A stretch of 20,273 nt of DNA, from positions 1 to 20,273 of the forward strand of contig JASFVN010000050.1 of the NCBI GenBank assembly GCA_050049805.1, written 5' to 3'. Shown here piece after piece: positions 1 through 7,466 of the stretch. The notes under the pieces were generated by a model. That model saw only the letters and a program-made list of their open reading frames with translations. It had not been told where the DNA came from and did no database searches. The position numbers were made by a program, and so were the translations under genes. The stretch is from JABDNZ01 sp050049805 (lineage in GTDB: Bacteria > Gemmatimonadota > Gemmatimonadetes > Longimicrobiales > Gaopeijiaceae). Within the stretch, counting starts at the first letter, position 1. Each line of letters begins with the position of its first letter.

Positions 1-1188
1 GTCACCCCCGTCGTCCAGGGCCAGCTCCCCTGCCCGGTGGTGACCCAGCGGAATGTAGAAGGCCTCGCCAGCCTCCAGAGACAGGGAGATGCCCACGAGG
101 TCAGCTCGGGTCGCCTCCTGGCTGGTGGTTTCCGTGTCCACAGAGACCTCCCCTGCGGCCCGAATTCTTTCCACCAGCTCAGTTACCTCCCGAACCTTCT
201 CCACCAGGATGTAGGTGACCTGCCTTGCTTCAGCGTCCTCGACCTGCGCGTCGGATCCGGTCCCAGATCCCTTCCCTTCAGTCCCAGGGCCAGGTCCAGT
301 GAATTTCTCGGCGAGGCGCCGGAATTCCAGCTCCACGAAGAGCTTCCTGAGCCGCTCCCGGTCCGGATCCTGGACCCGAAGGCTCTCCAGGTCCAGATCG
401 ATGGGAACGTCGGTCTGAATGGTGACCAGCCGTTTGGAGAGGCGCACCAGTTCGGCGTTTTCGGTCAGGGACTCCCTGGCCCGCTTACCCGAGATCTCCG
501 ACGCGTGCTCCAGAATCGCCTCCAGGTCCCCATACTCTCCCAGGAGCTTCAGGGCCGTCTTGGGCCCGATCCCCGGTGCCCCGGGCACGTTGTCAGAGGA
601 GTCCCCGATGAGAGCCAGGTAGTCGGGAATCGCCTCAGGGGCCACGCCGAACTTCTCGGAGGCATTTGATTCGTTCACCCACTCCGGCTCCACCCCCGTT
701 GGCCCGCCCCGACCCGGATTCAACAGGTTCACCCCGGGCCCCACTAGCTGATACAGGTCTTTGTCACCCGATACGATGACGGCTTCAAGCCCCGCTTCCC
801 TGGCCTTCAAGGCCAGGGTACCGATGACGTCGTCGGCCTCGTATCCCTCCACCTCCACCACCGGGTCGTTGAAGCCCTCCACCATCTCCCGGATCCGGGG
901 AAGGCTCGCCGCCAGATCCTCGGGCATCTTCTCCCGGGTTGCCTTGTACTCCGGATACATCTCCTCCCGCTTGCTCATGCCCTTGTCGAACACGATGGCC
1001 AGGTAGTCGGGGCGTTGGTTCTCCCGAATGGAGAGGAGGAAGTTGGCGAAGCCGAAGGGAGCAGAGGTGTTCTCTCCCCGGGAATTGGTGAGGGGCCGGT
1101 TTATGAAGGCAAAGAAGGCCCGGTAGATAAGGGCGTAGGCGTCGATGAGAAAGAGACGGGGAGCCTCTTTTTCCGGGGCTTCAGCCAT
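1..1188 (-). CDS. polA: DNA polymerase I, N-terminal part (5' nuclease and start of 3'-5' exonuclease); runs off the left edge
   Basis: The 396 visible codons are the start of DNA polymerase I, which removes RNA primers and fills gaps in replication and excision repair. The 5' nuclease domain covers about residues 10-300. It shows FLIDAYALIYRAF near the start, then VFDKGMSKREEMYPEYKATR, a YEADDVIGTLA acidic motif, VSGDKDLYQL, and the helix-hairpin-helix stretch GDSSDNVPGAPGIGPKTA. The 3'-5' exonuclease domain begins after a short linker. Its DTE motif is at residues 351-353, matching the E. coli catalytic pair D355/E357, so proofreading is probably retained, unlike in Taq. The polymerase domain lies outside the window. 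The ATG at 1188 overlaps the upstream transglycosylase stop codon by 8 bp. An AGGA lies about 11 nt before it, so translation is probably coupled. Identity is very secure. Confidence 0.96.
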   Translation of the reverse strand, partial: MAEAPEKEAPRLFLIDAYALIYRAFFAFINRPLTNSRGENTSAPFGFANFLLSIRENQRPDYLAIVFDKGMSKREEMYPEYKATREKMPEDLAASLPRIREMVEGFNDPVVEVEGYEADDVIGTLALKAREAGLEAVIVSGDKDLYQLVGPGVNLLNPGRGGPTGVEPEWVNESNASEKFGVAPEAIPDYLALIGDSSDNVPGAPGIGPKTALKLLGEYGDLEAILEHASEISGKRARESLTENAELVRLSKRLVTIQTDVPIDLDLESLRVQDPDRERLRKLFVELEFRRLAEKFTGPGPGTEGKGSGTGSDAQVEDAEARQVTYILVEKVREVTELVERIRAAGEVSVDTETTSQEATRADLVGISLSLEAGEAFYIPLGHHRAGELALDDGGD

Positions 1189-3607
1189 GGGGCACTCGTT
1201 CCTGAGGGGTGTGGGTCTGCCCGTAAAGCCAAGCATAAATGGCTCGATTGGCAAGGACGTTCTTCACATACCCCCTGGTTTCAGTAAAGGGGATGCGCTC
1301 CACGAACAGCGCCATGTCCCGGGCTTCGGGATACTGCCTCCAACGTTGGGCCCTGGAAGGCCCGGCATTGTACGACGAGAGGATGATGGGGAGATCTGGT
1401 CCAAACCGTCGGCGCATGTCCTGGAAGAAGGCCATCCCGAGGTGAATGTTGATCTCCGGAACGTATAGGTGATCATCGGGGCTGAATCCCTCCGGGCCAC
1501 CGGTCCTGGCCAAGCCCCTACCCGTGGTGGGCAGCACCTGCATCAAGCCTCTGGCATCGGCCCGGGATCGAGCCTCGGCCCAGAAAGCCGATTCCTGCCG
1601 TATGAGGCCGGCCATGAGGTAGGGATCGATCCCCCGCTCCAGAGCCTCAACCATTACCATCTCCCGGTAGGGAAAGGGATAGATGGCCAGGAGCAGATCT
1701 CGGTCTTCGACAGCCCCCTCCCTCCGAAGCTCCCACCCCAGATTGATCCCCTCCCGGGTGAAACCCCGGTCGTTCAACTCATGCGCCAGCCGGAGGAGGC
1801 CATTGTGGCGACGCTCCTGTTCCGGATCACGCCGGATGCGCTCCGCCAGGTTCTGGAACTCCCAGCCCGCCGCTTCATCCAACCCCAGCGCCAGGAGACG
1901 GTCGAATCGGGTCAGCACCTCTTGCAGGAATCGGGGGAAGGGGAGTGTGTCCACCGGGATTGGAACGGCCGGGTCGTGGGGAATTCCCAATAACTCCCCG
2001 GCCTGCACCGCGTAGTAGGAGAGGGGGTGGTCCAGCGGAATTCGGCGCAAGACCTCTCTACCTTCGACTTCCGATCCCTCCGCCACCAGGGTGCGCCCCA
2101 GCCAGAACGCCGCCTCGTCGGCCCGACGGCCATCGGGGAATTCATTCAGGTATGCTCCGTAGACCTCCAGAGCCTCGTCCTCCCGCCCCAGGCGAAGGAG
2201 GAGATGGCCCATCCACATCCGAGCCTGCCCCGCCAGATTGTGGGACGATTCCATCTCCACGGTGGATCGATAGCCTTGGATGGCACCCTCCAGATCTCCG
2301 CTGTTCCTCTGGGCCTCGGCCCTGGAAAAGGCGATCTCCACAGCCTCCGGACGCCGGGGGAACCGCTCCATCAACTCGTCCTGTACGCCGCGGGCCTCTC
2401 CAGCCCGACCCACCTGGCGCAGGGCCAAGACCTTCAACTGAAGGGCCGGAGCCGCCGTCCGGGGATCCTCTCCCTCACCCAGAGCCGTCAGCGACGCCAA
2501 GGCCTTTCCACCCTGGCCCAGGTTCAGTTGCCTCCGGGCAATAGAGAGCCGAACCGAGTCAGGAAGAGGTCCTTCGATGAAGGATTCATAGGACCGGTAT
2601 GCTTCCAGGGCCTCTTCGGGTCGGCCCGCATTGCCCAGGGCCCTGGCCCCCGAAAGAGCCGTCCCCGCAGAGTCGAACCCCAGCGAAAGCAAGGCTTCGG
2701 CGGCTCGGACTCCTGCTTCACCGGAGGAAGTGAGTGCCAGAACTTGATGGTAGGCACCCTTCGCTCCACTGGAGTCTCCCCTCGCCAAGCGCAGCGCCCC
2801 GACTTGATCCCAGGCCGTCGCCTGTTCCAAAGAAGGATCCAGGGACGGAAGGCTGCTCCAGAATGCCGCTTCGGCCCCGATGGAATCTCCGGATTCCAGG
2901 AGAACCCGGGGCAGCAGGTCCCACCCCGTCCGTCGAATCTCGTCCCTCCCCACCTTGGAGAGCCCTTCCAGAGTCTCCTGCCTGGCCCCAGCAGCAGCAG
3001 CCATCTCGGCAATTTCCAGAGCGACCCATTCCGCCGTTTCCGGATCTTCAGTGTTCAGCAATTCTACATCGGCCAAGGCCTCCAGATACCGGCCCGAACG
3101 CCCCCTGACCAAAGCTCTCATTGCCCGGGCCTGGCCAGGGGCCAAGGTCGCCCCGGCGCCAGCCGGCCCCTCCTCCGCGAACCGAACAGCCTCCCCGAAA
3201 GCCATCTCGGCTCCGTCCAGATCTCCCTGGGCAAGCAGCGCCCGGCCCAGCAGGTGCCAGGCCTCCGACCCCCCGACCTCCTCCACGACCAAGCGTTCCT
3301 GTAGGAGAGCCTGCACCGCATGCCAGTTATTCCAGCCTGCTTCGGCCCGGGCGAAGAGAAGGACCAACTCCTCCGAGCCCCCGGGGCCTTCGGGGAAGGC
3401 CGCCCGAAGCAACCGCACAGCATGCCAATGGCGCCCGATCTCCATCTCGGCCCGGGCGGAGTCCAGAGCGGTCGCCTGGGCGGCGCTGTCGGGACGAGGA
3501 AGTGAATTACCCAGCAGGGAAGGTTCGACCCCATGCATCTGGGAGTCCCCCATTCCAGCAGCCAAGGCCAGGGCGAGGAGAAAGGAAAGCAGGCCGGTCA
3601 TAGGCAT
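1181..3607 (-). CDS. slt: Secreted lytic murein transglycosylase, Slt70-like, with long TPR-type N-terminal region
   Basis: An 808-residue periplasmic enzyme predicted to cleave the MurNAc-GlcNAc bond of peptidoglycan and form 1,6-anhydro ends. Residues 1-20 are a signal peptide (MTGLLSFLLALALAAG). Residues about 40-620 are Ala/Leu/Glu-rich helical repeats of TPR character (for example GDLEGAIQGYRSTVEM and GREDEALEVYGAYLNEFP), like the superhelical ring of Slt70 but longer. The C-terminal SLT domain (about 650-790) has RQESAFW with catalytic Glu672, GLMQVLPTT, and LSSYNAGPSRAQRW. All three family motifs are intact. Two ATGs, at 3607 and 3601, could start the gene, and neither has a convincing Shine-Dalgarno. 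The gene sits 30 bp after the terminator at 3637-3669, so either read-through or a promoter I cannot identify drives it. Its TGA overlaps the polA start. Family assignment is firm; the exact Slt subclass is not. Confidence 0.9.
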   Translation of the reverse strand: MPMTGLLSFLLALALAAGMGDSQMHGVEPSLLGNSLPRPDSAAQATALDSARAEMEIGRHWHAVRLLRAAFPEGPGGSEELVLLFARAEAGWNNWHAVQALLQERLVVEEVGGSEAWHLLGRALLAQGDLDGAEMAFGEAVRFAEEGPAGAGATLAPGQARAMRALVRGRSGRYLEALADVELLNTEDPETAEWVALEIAEMAAAAGARQETLEGLSKVGRDEIRRTGWDLLPRVLLESGDSIGAEAAFWSSLPSLDPSLEQATAWDQVGALRLARGDSSGAKGAYHQVLALTSSGEAGVRAAEALLSLGFDSAGTALSGARALGNAGRPEEALEAYRSYESFIEGPLPDSVRLSIARRQLNLGQGGKALASLTALGEGEDPRTAAPALQLKVLALRQVGRAGEARGVQDELMERFPRRPEAVEIAFSRAEAQRNSGDLEGAIQGYRSTVEMESSHNLAGQARMWMGHLLLRLGREDEALEVYGAYLNEFPDGRRADEAAFWLGRTLVAEGSEVEGREVLRRIPLDHPLSYYAVQAGELLGIPHDPAVPIPVDTLPFPRFLQEVLTRFDRLLALGLDEAAGWEFQNLAERIRRDPEQERRHNGLLRLAHELNDRGFTREGINLGWELRREGAVEDRDLLLAIYPFPYREMVMVEALERGIDPYLMAGLIRQESAFWAEARSRADARGLMQVLPTTGRGLARTGGPEGFSPDDHLYVPEINIHLGMAFFQDMRRRFGPDLPIILSSYNAGPSRAQRWRQYPEARDMALFVERIPFTETRGYVKNVLANRAIYAWLYGQTHTPQERVPHG

Positions 3608-3636
3608 TCAAATGGGATATTCACATCGAGAATAGA

Positions 3637-3669
3637 AAAGAGACCACCCCGCCACGGGGTGGCCTCTTT
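3637..3669 (-). terminator. Intrinsic terminator after the ExbB/TolQ-type gene
   Basis: On the minus strand an 8-bp GC stem (CGGGGTGG / CCACCCCG) has a 3-nt loop. After one mismatch it is extended by 6 more pairs (CTCTTT / AAAGAG), and TTTTCTATT follows. It starts 21 bp after the TAG stop of the channel gene. On the plus strand the hairpin is followed only by TTTC, so it acts best for minus-strand transcripts. It separates the channel gene from the transglycosylase-polA pair. Confidence 0.8.
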
Positions 3670-3690
3670 CGAACTGCCTCTTTGCCGCTA

Positions 3691-4398
3691 CTAGGACGCA
3701 GCAGCCTGCCTGCCCCGCTCGATGGCGTGGAGGGCGTCGATCATCTTCTGAGCCGACTCTTCCATATCGATGACCAGGCCATCGATCCGCGCAACGAAGT
3801 AGTTGTGGAAGATGCTCATGGGGATGGCGATGGCCAGACCAGCGGCGGTGGTGAGAAGCGCAATCTTGATCCCGCCCGCAACCAGGGTAGCCTCCACCTC
3901 ACCCGCAGCCTCGATGGACTGGAAGGCGAAGATCATCCCGATCACCGTCCCGAGGAACCCGAGAAGGGGCCCGACGTTGGTGAGAGTAGCCAGGACAACG
4001 AGACCCTTTTCGAGCTTGCTCAACTCGATGAGGCCCTGGTTCTCGATGGCCTTCATCACCCGCTCGGTGCCCTCCTCATGCCGCTCCAGGCCGGCATAAA
4101 GGATGTTGGCACCAGGATTGGCGGCCTCTCGGGTAACCTCGAGGGCTTCGTCGATCCGCTGCGAGGCAAGAAGCTCGTCAACGTTCCGGAGGGTTTTCCG
4201 GGTGGCACCCGCCTTCGCCATGAGGCTGAAGAACTTCCAGATAATCACCAGGATGCCCAGGACCAGACAGACGGCGAGGGGATAAACCATGAAGCCGGTG
4301 GCATCCCAGTAATATGGGATTGCCTCCTGCCAGGTCATCTCTACCGATTCCATTCCGGGTATCTGAACCAGAGCGCCGTAAATTTCCATTAAGCCCAC
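3691..4398 (-). CDS. MotA/TolQ/ExbB-family proton channel subunit, without a neighbouring ExbD/TolR
   Basis: An inner-membrane protein of about 235 residues in the MotA/TolQ/ExbB family. These proteins form the pentameric proton channel that powers TonB-dependent uptake or Tol-Pal cell-envelope work. It has one N-terminal helix (about 37-59, FMVYPLAVCLVLGILVIIW), a cytoplasmic domain of about 70 residues, then two adjacent helices. These carry the family hallmark NVGPLLGFLGTVIGMIFAF (about 142-160) and TTAAGLAIAIP (about 184-194). An AGGAGG at 4407-4412 sets the start. The GTG at 4398 is 8 nt away and a TTG at 4401 is 5 nt away, while the first ATG (4389) is 17 nt away and unlikely. No ExbD/TolR or TonB follows; a terminator comes instead, so the partner must be encoded elsewhere. 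The sequence alone does not let me choose between ExbB and TolQ. Confidence 0.87.
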   Translation of the reverse strand: MGLMEIYGALVQIPGMESVEMTWQEAIPYYWDATGFMVYPLAVCLVLGILVIIWKFFSLMAKAGATRKTLRNVDELLASQRIDEALEVTREAANPGANILYAGLERHEEGTERVMKAIENQGLIELSKLEKGLVVLATLTNVGPLLGFLGTVIGMIFAFQSIEAAGEVEATLVAGGIKIALLTTAAGLAIAIPMSIFHNYFVARIDGLVIDMEESAQKMIDALHAIERGRQAAAS

Positions 4399-4432
4399 CA
4401 AAAGGACCTCCTGCCGTAGCGGCCATCAGGCC

Positions 4433-4469
4433 AAAAAAAACTGATCCACCCTGCCTTGGATGGGTGGAT
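4433..4469 (-). terminator. Intrinsic terminator after oppF, also lying in the leader of the ExbB/TolQ-type gene
   Basis: On the minus strand an 8-bp stem ATCCACCC / GGGTGGAT with a 10-nt loop is followed by CAG and eight T residues. It lies 74 bp after the oppF stop and 20 bp before the AGGAGG of the channel gene. It ends the importer transcript. Because a possible promoter lies just upstream at 4495-4523, it may also act as an attenuator for the channel gene. Confidence 0.82.
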
Positions 4470-4494
4470 GAGCGCAGTTCCATTAAGGCTTGGC

Positions 4495-4523
4495 AAGATG
4501 GAGAGGGCTCAGGGGTGTGTCAA
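4495..4523 (-). promoter_or_regulatory. Possible sigma70-type promoter for the ExbB/TolQ-type gene
   Basis: A perfect TTGACA (-35) reads on the minus strand from 4523 to 4518. A 17-bp spacer leads to CATCTT (-10, only 3 of 6 consensus matches). Transcription would start near 4488, upstream of the terminator at 4433-4469. The -35 is good and the -10 is weak, so this is tentative. No other promoter-like sequence fits in the short space between that terminator and the gene. Confidence 0.4.
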
Positions 4524-4543
4524 CCCCTTCCCGCACCCTTTGT

Positions 4544-5347
4544 TTACTCCGAACCAACTGTTTCCAGAAGGCCTCGGCTGTAAGGGTGTGAGGGGGCTTC
4601 GAACAGCTCCTCGACAGGGGAAAGCTCGACGATCTCCCCGCTCCGAAATACAGCCACTCGATCTGCCAAATACCTCACCACCGCGAGATCGTGAGCGATC
4701 AGGATCAAGGTCAGGGAAAGCCTAGCCTGGAGGCCCTGCAGCAGGTTGAGGATCTGAGCCTGGACCGAGAGATCCAGGGCGGAGACTGGCTCGTCCAGGA
4801 CCAACAACTCCGGCGATACGGAAAGGGCTCTGGCGATACCCAGACGTTGCCGCTGCCCGCCGCTGAGCTCGTGGGGATAACGCTCCCGAAGTCGGGCACT
4901 CAATCCAACCAGTTCCAAAAGCCGATTGGCCTCGCCTCGCCGATCCCCCTCACTGCCCATCAGGCCATGGACCTTCAGCACCTCCTCCAACATGGCACCC
5001 GCCCGGAATCGAGGATTCAGGGAGCCGAAGGGATCCTGGAAGACGATTTGTGCCCTCTGCCTGAATTCCCGGAGCTCCTTCGGCGACATCTTGAGAACGC
5101 TCCTTCCCCGGAACAACACCTGCCCGGCCCTCGGCTCGATGAGCCTCAGGACACATCGGGCCAGAGTCGTCTTGCCGGAGCCAGATTCTCCTACGATAGC
5201 GAGGCATTCACCTGAGACGAGTTCGAAGGAAACATCTCTGAGAACCTCCAGCACGCCTTCCCGGCCCTCTCCTCCCATTCCCTTGAGCGAAAACCCATGG
5301 CTCAGACCACGAACCGAGAGTAGTGCCTCCGGGGAGCTCCGACTCAT
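4544..5347 (-). CDS. oppF: Peptide ABC importer ATPase, OppF/DppF type with short C-terminus
   Basis: A 267-residue cytoplasmic ATPase of an oligopeptide/dipeptide/nickel-class importer, expected to pair with OppD. Walker A GESGSGKT is at 53-60, the Q-loop in VFQDP at Q104, the signature LSGGQRQR at 161-168, Walker B LLVLDEPVSALD at 181-192, and the H-loop His at 219. All are intact. I chose the ATG at 5347 because it overlaps the oppD stop as ATGA and is preceded by a purine-rich GGAGGAGGGAGGGG. The longer reading frame to 5491 lies inside oppD. The protein stops right after HPYSRGLLETVGSE, so it lacks the Cys-rich C-terminal extension seen in its partner. This length resembles NikE. It is the last gene of the importer set and is followed by a terminator. 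The substrate cannot be read from the ATPase. Confidence 0.92.
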   Translation of the reverse strand: MSRSSPEALLSVRGLSHGFSLKGMGGEGREGVLEVLRDVSFELVSGECLAIVGESGSGKTTLARCVLRLIEPRAGQVLFRGRSVLKMSPKELREFRQRAQIVFQDPFGSLNPRFRAGAMLEEVLKVHGLMGSEGDRRGEANRLLELVGLSARLRERYPHELSGGQRQRLGIARALSVSPELLVLDEPVSALDLSVQAQILNLLQGLQARLSLTLILIAHDLAVVRYLADRVAVFRSGEIVELSPVEELFEAPSHPYSRGLLETVGSE

Positions 5348-6333
5348 GATTCCCCTCCCTCCTCCTCGAAGAGCCAACAGCGCACCTCTCTGGCCCCTCC
5401 ATTCCCGGAAGGGAAAAAGCCCGGTTCTGTCCTCCGGCAGCGAGAGAGGACCTCCGGGCACCTGGGGTGGAAGCGGCATCCTTGCGGCCAATCAGTGGCC
5501 TCCGGAACCTCACCTGCTATGGGCCGGAGCGCGCTCCGCCGGTCGTCAATGGCCAGCCGAGAACCCATGAGCCCACGGGTATACGGGTGTTTCGGGGAGG
5601 CAAGGATCTCCCGGGTGGGGCCGACCTCCACGACCCGCCCACCATACAGGATCACCACCCTGTCACACACCCGGGAAACGACCCCCAGATCGTGGGAGAT
5701 GAAGAGCAAGGCCATCTCGAGCCGGGCCTGGAGGTCCGAAAGGAGGCCGAGGATCTGAGATTCTGTGGTCACGTCCAGAGCTGTGGTAGGCTCATCGGCG
5801 ATCAGAACCGAAGGCTCGCCGGCCAGGGCCATGGCTATCATGACCCTCTGTCGCATCCCCCCGGAGAACTGATGGGGGTAGCTCGCCATCCGGGCCTCCG
5901 GCTCCGGAATACCGACATCACTCATGAGGCGAAGGGTCTCTTCCACCGCATTCCGGCCCTTGAGCCCTCGATGAAGCTCCACCGCCTCCCTGATCTGGCT
6001 ACCCACCGTGAATACCGGATTCAGGGAGGTCATAGGCTCCTGAAATACCATGGCGATCTCGCCGCCCCGAATCTCCCTGAGCCTACCCTTCTTCATCCCT
6101 ACCAGCTCCTCCCCGCGAAAGCGGATGGAGCTTCCCGGGAGGATTCCCCCCTCCCCATCGGGAAGGAGGCCCAGGATGGACAGCGCTAAAACGGTCTTTC
6201 CGGAGCCTGACTCTCCCACCACACCCACGGTCTCTCCCTGCCCGACCGTCAGATCCACGCCGTCCACCGCACGGGCAGTACCGTCGAGGACGGTCAGATG
6301 GGTCCTGAGGCCCCGGATCTCCAGGAGACTCAT
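5344..6333 (-). CDS. oppD: Peptide ABC importer ATPase, OppD/DppD type
   Basis: A 329-residue ATPase, partner of OppF at the cytoplasmic face of the OppB-OppC channel. Walker A GESGSGKT is at 40-47, the Q-loop at Q98 (VFQEP), the signature FSGGMRQR at about 156-163, Walker B VLIADEPTTALD at 176-187, and the H-loop at H214. The C-terminal oligopeptide-transporter extension carries four cysteines, C286, C292, C299 and C319 (GCRFHPRCP...SRCRR...VRCW). This is the arrangement that holds an iron-sulfur cluster in some OppD/DppD proteins; whether it does so here is an inference. The ATG at 6333 overlaps the oppC stop by 4 bp (ATGA), and the gene's own stop overlaps the oppF start in the same way. 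Family is certain; the transported peptide class is unknown. Confidence 0.94.
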   Translation of the reverse strand: MSLLEIRGLRTHLTVLDGTARAVDGVDLTVGQGETVGVVGESGSGKTVLALSILGLLPDGEGGILPGSSIRFRGEELVGMKKGRLREIRGGEIAMVFQEPMTSLNPVFTVGSQIREAVELHRGLKGRNAVEETLRLMSDVGIPEPEARMASYPHQFSGGMRQRVMIAMALAGEPSVLIADEPTTALDVTTESQILGLLSDLQARLEMALLFISHDLGVVSRVCDRVVILYGGRVVEVGPTREILASPKHPYTRGLMGSRLAIDDRRSALRPIAGEVPEATDWPQGCRFHPRCPEVLSRCRRTEPGFFPSGNGGAREVRCWLFEEEGGES

Positions 6334-7466
6334 GGGGCCCTCCCGGTACCCTGACGGGGGTCCAGAACGTCCCGGAGGCCATCACCAACCAGGTTGAACG
6401 CCAGGACCGCCAGAGCGATGGCAAGCCCCGGGAAGGTCGCAATCCACCAAGCGGTCATGAGGTACTCCCCACCGGCGTTCACCATGGAACCCCAGGACGG
6501 CGTCCCCGCCTGGACACCCAATCCCAGATAGGAAAGGCCGGCCTCCAACACTATGGCGTTCCCTACACCCAGGGTGGCCACCACGATGAGAGGCCCGATG
6601 GCGTTGGGAAGCAGGTGGCGAAAGAGGATACGCCCTCTGGAAAAGCCCAGGGCTCTGGCGGCTTCAGCGAACTCCCGCTCCTTGAGCGACAGGATCTCTC
6701 CCCTGACCATCCGGGTCGTGAAGGGCCACTGTGTGAAGGCCAGGGCCGCGATGATCACGAAGATATTCCTCTGGAAGAAGGCCACGATGGCGATGAGAAC
6801 CACGAGGCGTGGGATGGCCATGATCATGTCCACGAACCGCATGATGGCCGTGTCAACCCACCCGCCCAGATCGCCGGCCAGAGCCCCCAAGAAGGTCCCC
6901 AGGGTGACGCTGATGCCCACGGCCAGGAGGCCGATGGTGAGGGAGATGCGGGCACCGTAGAGGATTCTCGTGAAGATATCCTGGGAGAACTGATCGGTGC
7001 CCATGATGTGCACCGAGGAAGGCGCCGCGAATCGACTGGCCATGTCGCCGCCGGCCTGGTAGGCGCTCCTGAACTCCGGTTCGAAGGGGGCCAGGAGAGG
7101 GGTCAGGAGCATACCGAGGTAGAAGGCGACAACGATTCCCAGGCCCAGCATGGCGATGCGATTTCGGCGAAACACCCTCCACCCCCGATGCCACACTCCT
7201 CCCACAAGGGTATCTGCCCGGCCGCCCTCTCTCTTCCGACTCTCCGCAAAGGACCACCACCATACCCCGGCCAGCACGATTAGGAGCGTCGCGGAGGCGA
7301 TCCAGTGATCCAAACCTCCGGAGACAGTCGCCGAGAGGCGGTCGAATCGCACCACGGCCAGAGACAGGAGGGAGATCCACAGGAAGAGGGCGCCCGTTCC
7401 TTCCGTGGCCTTCCCCCGAACCATCTGCGGGAGACCTGGAGCCAGGAAGCCAAGCCACTTAAGCAC
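6330..7466 (-). CDS. oppC: Peptide ABC importer permease, OppC/DppC type, with extra N-terminal membrane module
   Basis: A 378-residue inner-membrane permease. The usual OppC core begins near residue 90 (WHRGWRVFRRNRIAMLGLGIV) and continues with MGTDQFSQDIFTRILYGARISL. The EAA loop (EFAEAARALGFSRGRILFRHLLPNAIGP) contacts the ATPases, and the protein ends GDGLRDVLDPR. Ahead of the core is an unusual stretch of about 80 residues. It contains LAPGLPQMVRGK (about 8-19) and two hydrophobic helices (about 23-39 and 54-73). I start it at the GTG at 7466, which overlaps the oppB TAA by 8 bp and has AGGAAG upstream. The first in-frame ATG at 7526 lies deep inside oppB and adds a non-hydrophobic Ser/Thr/Pro stretch. 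Core assignment is secure; the role of the extra module is unknown. Confidence 0.92.
   Translation of the reverse strand: MLKWLGFLAPGLPQMVRGKATEGTGALFLWISLLSLAVVRFDRLSATVSGGLDHWIASATLLIVLAGVWWWSFAESRKREGGRADTLVGGVWHRGWRVFRRNRIAMLGLGIVVAFYLGMLLTPLLAPFEPEFRSAYQAGGDMASRFAAPSSVHIMGTDQFSQDIFTRILYGARISLTIGLLAVGISVTLGTFLGALAGDLGGWVDTAIMRFVDMIMAIPRLVVLIAIVAFFQRNIFVIIAALAFTQWPFTTRMVRGEILSLKEREFAEAARALGFSRGRILFRHLLPNAIGPLIVVATLGVGNAIVLEAGLSYLGLGVQAGTPSWGSMVNAGGEYLMTAWWIATFPGLAIALAVLAFNLVGDGLRDVLDPRQGTGRAP

Noticed and set aside
2027..3304. 425-codon open frame on the plus strand
   Set aside because: It is wholly antisense to the transglycosylase gene, has no recognisable domain, and is Pro/Arg/Gly/Ser-rich as expected for a shadow frame in GC-rich DNA.
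3682..4392. 236-codon open frame on the plus strand opposite the ExbB/TolQ-type gene
   Set aside because: It mirrors the real gene on the minus strand. The minus-strand protein has clear membrane helices and family motifs, while the plus-strand one has none.
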